Assembly: GCA_938010565.1 (NCBI GenBank)
Contig: CALLUQ010000106.1
Span: 1 to 32,156 of the forward strand
Direction of reading: 5' to 3'
DNA: 32,156 nucleotides
DNA from: an uncultured Flavobacteriales bacterium
GTDB taxonomy: Bacteria > Bacteroidota > Bacteroidia > Flavobacteriales_D > CALLUQ01
Part shown: positions 1 through 6,970 of the stretch, in pieces
How the letters are laid out: each line of letters opens with the position of its first letter
How positions within the stretch are numbered: the stretch's first letter is position 1
Made by a program: the position numbers and the translations under genes
The notes under the pieces: generated by a model
Seen by the model: the letters and a program-made list of their open reading frames with translations, nothing else
Told to the model about the DNA's origin: nothing
Database searches by the model: none

Positions 1-2
1 GA

Positions 3-275
3 AACCAGATCGAAGGGAAATTTGGACAGGGAAAAAACGGTTACAACCTCAATAAAATAAGAGCCACCCTAAATGAAACCTCACAAAGCTGGATCGCTTC
101 GATCTTCTTTGTAATGAATTTGATACATTACCAAAAAACCAGGCCTTCGGGCTTTATTTTCGAGAAAGTAAACCGGTTCATGCCAGCTTGTGCTGCACTA
201 CTGCATCGAATACAACAAAAAATCCGAAATTATCTGTTGGAGTGTAGGTACAATTTTTATTTATCGGAAAGGTGA
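3..275 (+). CDS. IS5-type transposase, C-terminal part (truncated by window edge)
   Basis: This open frame enters from the left edge and stops at TGA 273-275, giving 90 codons. It begins NQIEGKFGQGKNGY and continues with the NETSQSWIASIFFVMNL type of ending seen in IS5-family DDE transposases of Bacteroidota. The E of IEGKFGQGK followed six residues later by K fits the E-(6)-K part of the Y-(2)-R-(3)-E-(6)-K signature around the third catalytic acid. The two bases before the frame (GA) would complete an AGA or CGA arginine codon exactly where the signature arginine belongs. The enzyme would cut and rejoin the ends of its own insertion sequence. No right terminal inverted repeat could be fixed in 276-502 because the left end is outside the window. 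Family assignment is by recognition of the motif, not by search. Confidence 0.8.
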   Translation, partial: NQIEGKFGQGKNGYNLNKIRATLNETSQSWIASIFFVMNLIHYQKTRPSGFIFEKVNRFMPACAALLHRIQQKIRNYLLECRYNFYLSER

Positions 276-502
276 GGCCCTTTTTTCAGCAGACCCTAAA
301 TTAGTTCAACCTTATTCAGGCAAGGACAAAAGCGACGGCAGAAACAGGTCTTTTTGGTTTTGATCCGAAGAAAATCCCATCATAAGCTGCAAGGTTTTCA
401 TACAAGACAGGAACAAAACTTGCAATTTTGGATCTTTGAATTCACTTAACACAACAATTAATCCGTTGATTATTAACAATATGAAGCAACATTAAGGAGC
501 GA
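276..502. other. Intergenic stretch between IS transposase and accessory gene
   Basis: A+T-rich sequence with no convincing reading frame. It should contain the right end of the IS and the 3' untranslated end of the minus-strand operon. I see no clear terminator hairpin. Confidence 0.4.
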
Positions 503-2578
503 CTAGCTATTCTTAGGGTTGAAGTAAATAATTATTTTGGCATTAGAATGGGTTACTCTTCTAAAATCAGCTTCTATTTTTTCAAGTATCTGCGACCAGT
601 TTTTTGGTTTGGGTGCATCAACACCTATATCCAATTCAAAATTTAGAGAGGGATCTGATCTACTAATGGGAAAATCAAAATCATACTTTTCCTTATTCGT
701 TTTTCCATCTAGTCGGGAATAATTATTCCAATTATTTCTAAACTTTTTATAAGAATAGCCATTGAAGTTTCTTAGCTTGGGTGAAATGCAAACAGATTTA
801 ATTTTACTGGCAATGCGTTCAACGTTCCCCACACGTAAGGTACTAATCAGTCGTTTATTTGTGGTGAAAAAGTGTTGACGAAAAGTAAGTGATCCGTTGC
901 TTTCTTTTTGATTTTTAACAAAATCAAATGCTGGAGATCCAGTGGCTAAGCCCTCATAGTCAGGTAATTGTTTTAATCGATTAGCCTCTTCTTTCATCCC
1001 CCTTGCACCAATGCGTAATTTCTTCCGTAGAATTGAGTTTTGTTCTTCTGCAATTAGTTTTTTTCTTTTCTTTTCTTGCTTTTGCAGCTTTCTCAATTCT
1101 AGATCTAACTTTTTCACTTTTTTCATTAGGGCTCTATGTTTATCAAAGGCCGCCTTTTGTTTAGGATCTGTATACTCTTTGATACGCATAGCTTTAGCAT
1201 TACAACGCTCTTCCCTGGCAATGTCGCGCTTTTCCTTGAGTATACTAAGTTCGGATTGTATAATTTCAATTGTTGGATTGAGACTAGGTTGTGTGACTCT
1301 CGATGGTTCATCAATTCCTTTCGCTGAGGTATGCTTGTCTTCTATTCCCCGACTAAATTTTGGAATACCAATATCACTTTCTCGAAGATCTATTGGTTTT
1401 TCAAGAGCAGCTATTAATGCTTGTTCCGGAGTTCGAACTTTACCATCAAGATTGCTTGCTAAAGAATGCGCAGTACTTGCTAAAGAAGAGCTTACGATTT
1501 TACTTGAGGCTTGAAAAAAGATGCTTTCAACTGCAGCTTCCATTTCTTCTTTTGTTGCAGGTCTGGTAACACCATCAATTGTTATATTTCCAGATCGTAT
1601 AATTTTCAAAGCGTCTTTAATTTCATACGTTGTCTCTATAAGGCCTGCAACATCAGTTCCAGTTATTAAAGCCTTAATGAAAAATGTTGCACGAGGGCCT
1701 ATGTGAAGTATTTTCCCAGTTTTTTCCAAAGCAGAAATCAACCCAGATGACTTAGAAATTGCAAGTAATGGCCCTGTAAGACCAAGTCCAACACCCATTT
1801 CCATTGTTTGAGCGTTTTTGTTTCCCCAATTAGTTTTGTAGCCTATTCTTGCAATTTCTAACTTAGCATGTGTCCAATCTTTTCCTCGAATCTTTCCAAC
1901 CACATTTGGAATTAATAAAGGAACTTCTGCTAGACCTTCTACCACACCCACCAATCCATTCCAATGAGCGATATAAAAATCAACAACAAATAATGAGGAT
2001 CTTTCACGACGGTTTTGCCAATAAATAGCTGCTTCTTTTAACCGTTTTGATTCATGTTTAAGTAACCTTCGGTAAGCTCGATCAAGTTGCGGTACAGTCT
2101 CCGTAGAGTATGTGATTGTTTTCTGATTCAGTAATAATCGTGCCTTAATTATTTCCTTTAATGTAGGAATATCCAGATCCATTTTCCAATTACTAAATTT
2201 ATATAAATCTCGTAAGAGGTAGTCATTTCGTTTAAAATGAGCGTGGAGGGCCAATTTGAAAAAACGAATGCTAAGGTTAATTCTTGGATCTTTAGCTCTT
2301 AACAATGATTCATCTATAGGAACATCAAATGATAAAAATTGAACGGGCGTATCGGCTTTAGGCGTATGGCTATCAATGATTTGAGCCATTGAACGAAAGA
2401 GGCGGCTAATTTCTGATGACAATTGAATCGTTAGTTCATTCGGTTCAACCGCACCGATTGCTTTTTTAGATGTTTGTTTTTTACCGGAAACAGGAGGCGA
2501 GACATTTGAAAGAGGACGTGTCGTTCCTCTCGCCCCTGCTGCAAGTCCCTTCTTTTCGGGTGGTATTTTATTTGACAT
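503..2578 (-). CDS. Unrecognised 691-residue protein, candidate effector or toxin with pretoxin-like helical middle
   Basis: I do not recognise the family. Visible layout: residues 1-45 are a basic, Pro/Gly/Ser-rich, probably disordered leader without a signal peptide. Residues 50-190 are mixed helical. Residues 195-365 are hydrophobic and glycine-containing (for example GVVEGLAEVPLLIPNVVG and MGVGLGLTGPLLAI), resembling the helical pretoxin segments that precede toxin domains in polymorphic toxins. Residues 435-530 are a highly charged coiled coil, rich in Lys/Glu/Arg. Residues 545-691 look like a separate globular domain with conserved-looking aromatic and basic residues (HFFTTNKR, KKFRNNWNNYSR). 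The ATG at 2576-2578 follows TTTATA and lies 41 bases below the stop of the 1168-residue gene, so the two are probably co-transcribed. Base composition is A+T-rich compared with the core genes. The effector reading is inference; a phage-related or structural role is also possible. Confidence 0.75.
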   Translation of the reverse strand: MSNKIPPEKKGLAAGARGTTRPLSNVSPPVSGKKQTSKKAIGAVEPNELTIQLSSEISRLFRSMAQIIDSHTPKADTPVQFLSFDVPIDESLLRAKDPRINLSIRFFKLALHAHFKRNDYLLRDLYKFSNWKMDLDIPTLKEIIKARLLLNQKTITYSTETVPQLDRAYRRLLKHESKRLKEAAIYWQNRRERSSLFVVDFYIAHWNGLVGVVEGLAEVPLLIPNVVGKIRGKDWTHAKLEIARIGYKTNWGNKNAQTMEMGVGLGLTGPLLAISKSSGLISALEKTGKILHIGPRATFFIKALITGTDVAGLIETTYEIKDALKIIRSGNITIDGVTRPATKEEMEAAVESIFFQASSKIVSSSLASTAHSLASNLDGKVRTPEQALIAALEKPIDLRESDIGIPKFSRGIEDKHTSAKGIDEPSRVTQPSLNPTIEIIQSELSILKEKRDIAREERCNAKAMRIKEYTDPKQKAAFDKHRALMKKVKKLDLELRKLQKQEKKRKKLIAEEQNSILRKKLRIGARGMKEEANRLKQLPDYEGLATGSPAFDFVKNQKESNGSLTFRQHFFTTNKRLISTLRVGNVERIASKIKSVCISPKLRNFNGYSYKKFRNNWNNYSRLDGKTNKEKYDFDFPISRSDPSLNFELDIGVDAPKPKNWSQILEKIEADFRRVTHSNAKIIIYFNPKNS

Positions 2579-2619
2579 TATAAACTCAAGTTGATCAGTA
2601 CTTCTAACTACATAACCTT

Positions 2620-5600
2620 TTAAGTATTGACATTTAACCCATCAGTATCGCCTTTTACTACGATAGTCTTTTCAACATCTGGATCTTCAAATTCATTATT
2701 TATTAGCCGAGCAGCCAAACGAACATTCTCAAGCTCCATCTCACGTACCTCTGCTTGAGCCTTTTTCACATCTACTGCACGGTGCTTCAATTTGAAACCT
2801 TCTAAAAGAGAATTAAGTCCGACAAGGGCTTCTATATACAAGGAACCGCTAGGAACAATAATTTCTTCTTCAGCTCTTCGTGGAGAGCTGATCAATTTCT
2901 TATACTGTTCTGCAAGCTGACTTTTTATTAATTCAAATTGAGCTTCTTCCAAGTTTTCCTTAAGGCAATCAACATAATCTGCAAATTCAGAAGGAGTCCA
3001 GTTACCAATATCGTCGGGATCATGCAGGCCTAATTCAGAATCTACAAAAGGACTCATCATAAAGTCAGTCAATGGATTAGATTCTTTAAGTGGGAAAATC
3101 ATGTAGTTTCCTTTGAAACCTAATGGATTGTCAAGATCAGCAATCTCTTCTAAGGTTTTAAAGTCCTGCTCTGGATCTCCAACAGAATCTAAAGCCATGT
3201 TTGTCTCAACCTCCAATGCTGTTTGGTCTGGACCAACAATAATGTTTGCTGGCGTAGGGCTTGGTTCAGTGATGTTATACGTCGTATTCGAACTGGTGAG
3301 AATAGGTACTTTGATTTTATGTAATTCAAAGAAAAGATGATCCTTAAAAGTACTACTCCAGATAGCCTGCATATAGTAAAGAATATTCTTTTTAATATGA
3401 ACTCTTAGTCGATCAATTTCTACTTTACGATTAAGGTGTTCAGCGTACATCTTTGAATAAGTTTGGGTAGCATCATTCATTGCAGTCATTTCTCTATCCA
3501 GACGACGACGCATTTGCTTTTCCTCTTGAACTGCTTTTTCGTAAGCCGTTTGAGCTGCCTCCTCGCTTAAGCGTGCACCTTCCTCAGACTCATCATTACT
3601 ACTGCCAATAAGAACGTCCTTGGTGGCAGAAATAAAACCTTCTGTCTCTTCACTTGCGGTTGTCTTTATTCGTCTTAAAACAGCTTGCTCTAGGTTTTTA
3701 TATCTCTGTTTTGCCTCTGCATGATACGTGCTAAGCTGATCTTTCATCTCTTTTACAATCGATCTAATCGTCTCCAATGTGACTTTCATCTCTTGAAGTG
3801 CTATATCGTCTCCAACCATGCGTTTTGAAAGATAGTCTAACGGAGTTCGAAAAGAATCATCAAGTAATACGCGATTAATTATCCAACCATGAGTTAGGAG
3901 CAACGAATCAATTGATTTACGACTAGGAGTTGGAACATCCATAGCGACGAGAATAACAGGAGTAAGGCGATGAATTTTTTCAGATACTTTGAAACGGCGT
4001 TGTAACTCATAAAAAAGATACGTTACGGTAAGTTCATTGTTGGTGTTCTTAATTGTTGTTGTTTCGATTCCTTCATCTAAAAAAGAATCTTTGATATCGA
4101 CTTCTAGTTTTCGTTCATCCTTATATTCTTGTGAAGCCTTGATAACGGCTTCACGAAATGCTTTCTTAGTTTCTGATGAACTCGTTGAAGCATCTTTCCC
4201 GAATACGCTAGTTCCATCGCCGCTTGAGATTCCAATATCATACGTTCCTGAAGCAGTCATGCTAAAATTTGTTTTGGCTTCGGCTTTTCGTATTATTTCA
4301 GCTTCGGCGCGTGATGTTTCAGTCGAGTCATTCTTGTTGATACGGAGACTATTCTCCATTTCTTTTAAATTTCGATCCTTTCTAATTACAACCTTGGAAG
4401 TTACCTTTTGCTCTTCACCAGGTGTAAGCGGAATTGATTTTATTAGATCTCCCACTTGATAATTGATTGGATCCCATTTTTGGCGATACGTAGTAAGCAG
4501 ACCAAAATTTGTACTCTGTGGGGCAAAAACAGTAAATGTATACTGTTCATTCAAAAGCTCGTCTAGATAATCCAATAACTCATGAGCTTTTGGTCGAACA
4601 GTTGGATTAAATGAAACTTGTCCTCCAGGAGCTTCTGGGCGTTCAAAGCCGGGTACATGAGGTTTATTAGATCCTTTATCAGATGAGGCATTACTAGATC
4701 GCACAAACATCGTACTAGGAATTTCATTTGAGGATTTAGCAGCTCTCTCAACTATCGAAAATTCCTCACGTAACGCTTTTATAGGGTCTGTTCCTGAAAG
4801 TATGGCAGGAAGAGGATCTCCTCCATTGTCAATCAGATGATGATACATTTCTTCACTAGCTTCAAGAATACCTTCGTCAATAGCATTTTGCCATACATAA
4901 TCAAAGGCTATTTGTAAATTATGGAAATCGTAAAATGCTGGAACATCTGCCGGGCCACTTTTCAACTCAAAGGCTGATAAATCTTTATCTATGTCATCCT
5001 GATTAGCTTGTGCGCGAACTCCAAAAGCGACAATCTCTTCCGGAGAAGTTATATTTTCCATTAATCGAGCAATATATTCGGGAGGGTCTTCCAAAGTCGC
5101 CTTGGCAATCGTATTTCCCAGTATGGGATCAATCTCAGGTTGGGGTGAGTTTTCAGTGGCAGGGCCTTCCTCAGGAATAGCAGGTGTATCTTGTAAAGAT
5201 TCAAGAAGTGATTCTGATCGACAAAGTGATGTCACAGGGTCTTCACGCAATAGAAAAGAAGAACGCTGATTATTGTTTTCACGTCCAAAAATAAATGGAG
5301 CTATTTCGTTGGCAGGTATATTGGCTCTATACGCTCCATTGGGTTCCTTAAAATTATCAAGAATAGAATTAGGAAGAACTATATATGCCGAATTAGCCTC
5401 CATCGGATTTATTGAACTCGCAATGTTCTTGTTAAAGGTCTTCCAAACAGATTTTTCAATGCTATCTTCTGGTAAGACGTAATTTAATTTTTCAGCTTGT
5501 GCTTTATTTACATTCGTTAATTTTTCGATTATACGACTTTCGAGCTCAGCTTTAATCTGTCGTGATTTTGTTCTTACCTCTGAAACTTTTTTAGCAGCCA

Positions 5601-6126
5601 GGGTTTGAGCCTCAGTTTTAATTTTCTTTTGCTGCTCATTAACGATATTCATCGTATGAATAATAGAGCTTGAATCAGTAGGTATTCCATCTGAAGCGGT
5701 AGGAATCGCAATGCCCTCCTTTTTCATCTGCTCTTCAAATAATAATATTAAGTATTGTTCTGACCGTCCTGCGTTTTGTCGAATATCCGTTGAGAAAAAT
5801 AAAATCCCTTGGTTAGACTTTTTATTGGGTTCATCAGGAGACATGACGATAAGAAATAGGTCCGGTCTTTTTTCTTTAGGACTCCCTATTTGAAACTCTG
5901 AATCTTCATATTTAAATTCAAAAGCACCGTTTTCATCTGTTAATGCAGAGCCAATTCTATCACCTGGGAATCCCTGACTTCTTGCAAAAAAACCTGTGTT
6001 AGAATTGCTGATTCTAATGATCTCTTCAGGCTTAGAATTTGGATCTATATCATAGACAATTACCAATAAATCAGGTATTCCTATTCGATTTTCTTTTAGA
6101 ACGATTTTTCCATAAATTCGATTCAT
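2620..6126 (-). CDS. Unrecognised 1168-residue coiled-coil protein with N-terminal beta-sandwich-like domain
   Basis: I do not recognise the family. Residues 1-130 start with IYGKIVL and contain SALTDENGAFEFKY, the pattern of a carboxypeptidase-regulatory-like or transthyretin-like beta-sandwich. Residues 160-215 are a charged helix. Residues 500-580 (QYTFTVFAP, then YQVGDLIKSIPLTPGEEQKV) look like a compact beta-rich domain. Residues 590-720 are helical and Ser/Thr-rich. Residues 770-920 form a long coiled coil. The C-terminal segment 1090-1145 (VPSGSLYIEALVG, then a charged helix) looks like a conserved module. There is no signal peptide, no membrane segment and no Walker A motif, so it is neither an SMC-type ATPase nor an exported protein by the usual routes. 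It is the first gene of a two-gene unit and probably serves the 691-residue protein as carrier, scaffold or partner; that is inference from adjacency. Confidence 0.75.
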   Translation of the reverse strand: MNRIYGKIVLKENRIGIPDLLVIVYDIDPNSKPEEIIRISNSNTGFFARSQGFPGDRIGSALTDENGAFEFKYEDSEFQIGSPKEKRPDLFLIVMSPDEPNKKSNQGILFFSTDIRQNAGRSEQYLILLFEEQMKKEGIAIPTASDGIPTDSSSIIHTMNIVNEQQKKIKTEAQTLAAKKVSEVRTKSRQIKAELESRIIEKLTNVNKAQAEKLNYVLPEDSIEKSVWKTFNKNIASSINPMEANSAYIVLPNSILDNFKEPNGAYRANIPANEIAPFIFGRENNNQRSSFLLREDPVTSLCRSESLLESLQDTPAIPEEGPATENSPQPEIDPILGNTIAKATLEDPPEYIARLMENITSPEEIVAFGVRAQANQDDIDKDLSAFELKSGPADVPAFYDFHNLQIAFDYVWQNAIDEGILEASEEMYHHLIDNGGDPLPAILSGTDPIKALREEFSIVERAAKSSNEIPSTMFVRSSNASSDKGSNKPHVPGFERPEAPGGQVSFNPTVRPKAHELLDYLDELLNEQYTFTVFAPQSTNFGLLTTYRQKWDPINYQVGDLIKSIPLTPGEEQKVTSKVVIRKDRNLKEMENSLRINKNDSTETSRAEAEIIRKAEAKTNFSMTASGTYDIGISSGDGTSVFGKDASTSSSETKKAFREAVIKASQEYKDERKLEVDIKDSFLDEGIETTTIKNTNNELTVTYLFYELQRRFKVSEKIHRLTPVILVAMDVPTPSRKSIDSLLLTHGWIINRVLLDDSFRTPLDYLSKRMVGDDIALQEMKVTLETIRSIVKEMKDQLSTYHAEAKQRYKNLEQAVLRRIKTTASEETEGFISATKDVLIGSSNDESEEGARLSEEAAQTAYEKAVQEEKQMRRRLDREMTAMNDATQTYSKMYAEHLNRKVEIDRLRVHIKKNILYYMQAIWSSTFKDHLFFELHKIKVPILTSSNTTYNITEPSPTPANIIVGPDQTALEVETNMALDSVGDPEQDFKTLEEIADLDNPLGFKGNYMIFPLKESNPLTDFMMSPFVDSELGLHDPDDIGNWTPSEFADYVDCLKENLEEAQFELIKSQLAEQYKKLISSPRRAEEEIIVPSGSLYIEALVGLNSLLEGFKLKHRAVDVKKAQAEVREMELENVRLAARLINNEFEDPDVEKTIVVKGDTDGLNVNT

Positions 6127-6498
6127 GATATCCCTTAGTTTATAGTGAGTACGTTTTTTGGTTTAAAGGATCAATTCCATACAGAAAGTCACCCGATTAA
6201 ATAACTTAATTTGTTTAAGTTAATAAGAAATTGATAGAACGATGCTGTCGTATCTATTTTTAAAAGAGTAACCAGGTCTTCTTTCATTCTCTCCTGGGTA
6301 AGCCCCCTACCAAATACGTATTGATTCTTACCGGAATGGATCAGGCTTTTGTAACAAAAAAATAAAACTACAATACCCCGTATGTTCCGTTTGATAGAAA
6401 ACTGGCACAGCAGTGGCCAGAAAAAAGCCGGCATTTTTAAAAGACAAAGGAGTGAGTTTGCCGAAGTTTGGCTATTGGCTTAAGAAGTAGAAAACCCA
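6127..6498. other. Upstream region of the two-gene island; no convincing gene
   Basis: These 372 bases should hold the promoter of the minus-strand pair and the decayed front of the transposase remnant. A minus-strand frame at 6189-6434 (81 codons) has no recognisable content and runs across the remnant, so I do not call it. The only clear structure is the hairpin at 6202-6222. Confidence 0.4.
6202..6222. promoter_or_regulatory. Perfect short palindrome upstream of the 1168-residue gene
   Basis: TAACTTAA and TTAAGTTA form a perfect 8-base inverted repeat around TTTGT. It lies about 76-96 bases before the minus-strand ATG. It could be an operator for a repressor of the two-gene unit or simply a hairpin; no repressor gene is adjacent. 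Confidence 0.3.
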
Positions 6499-6860
6499 AT
6501 GGAAATACTTGCCCAATACACAGAGCTGCGGGAAGCAGAAAAAACCTTCAGGGTCAGCGAACATGACATGAAAGTCAGGCTCATTTACCATTGGACACCC
6601 AAAAGAATAAAGGCTCACCTGACCATATGCTTCATGGCACTATGCTGCATAAGGCAATTACCATACAGGATAGAATTACAGTTCAAAAGCATTCGGCGGA
6701 AGTGATCAGAAATGAACTCGTGCATCAACAAATCAGCACCTTAAAGCACATAGATAACGGAAACTCCTACGCCATACCATCCCAAAAAACAATGCCGGCC
6801 AACAAAATATACCGGATCATGGGGAGCAAACTCTCTGATACACCCTTCCGGATCAAATAA
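6499..6860 (+). pseudogene. Degenerate IS1634/IS4-type transposase, C-terminal remnant with frameshift
   Basis: The first frame (6499-6705) reads YTELREAEKTFRVSEHDMKV followed by RLIYHWTPKRIKAHLTICF, matching the C-terminal part of IS1634-like DDE transposases (typically an IEKxFR core followed by IYHR, RIEAHICISF). From about 6640 the similarity passes into another plus frame that continues HKAITIQDRITVQKHSAE to a stop at 6860, so a frameshift separates the two pieces. The E of the E-(6)-K motif is present but the K position is E, which would inactivate the enzyme. Most of the gene is missing upstream. It marks the right border of the accessory island. Confidence 0.65.
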
Positions 6861-6885
6861 ATCCATAAGCCGGATTAAATTGTAG

Positions 6886-6905
6886 AAAAATAGGCGTAGT
6901 GCCTA
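6886..6905 (-). terminator. Intrinsic terminator downstream of porZ
   Basis: Read on the minus strand, TAGGC ACTAC GCCTA forms a 5-base stem and is followed directly by TTTTT. It lies about 65 bases beyond the porZ stop, the right place and direction for its terminator. The stem is short. Confidence 0.5.
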
Positions 6906-6970
6906 CCCAAAATCGCATTTAATTGATTTTCAGATGAATACGAATTTAAACTAACGAAGTCAGGGGCGCA

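Noticed and set aside
2620-6126. SMC/Rad50-like ATPase
   Set aside because: Long coiled coils suggested it, but no Walker A, Walker B or ABC signature is present.
6189-6434. 81-codon minus-strand frame upstream of the island genes
   Set aside because: No motif, overlaps the region of the transposase remnant, and weak start context.
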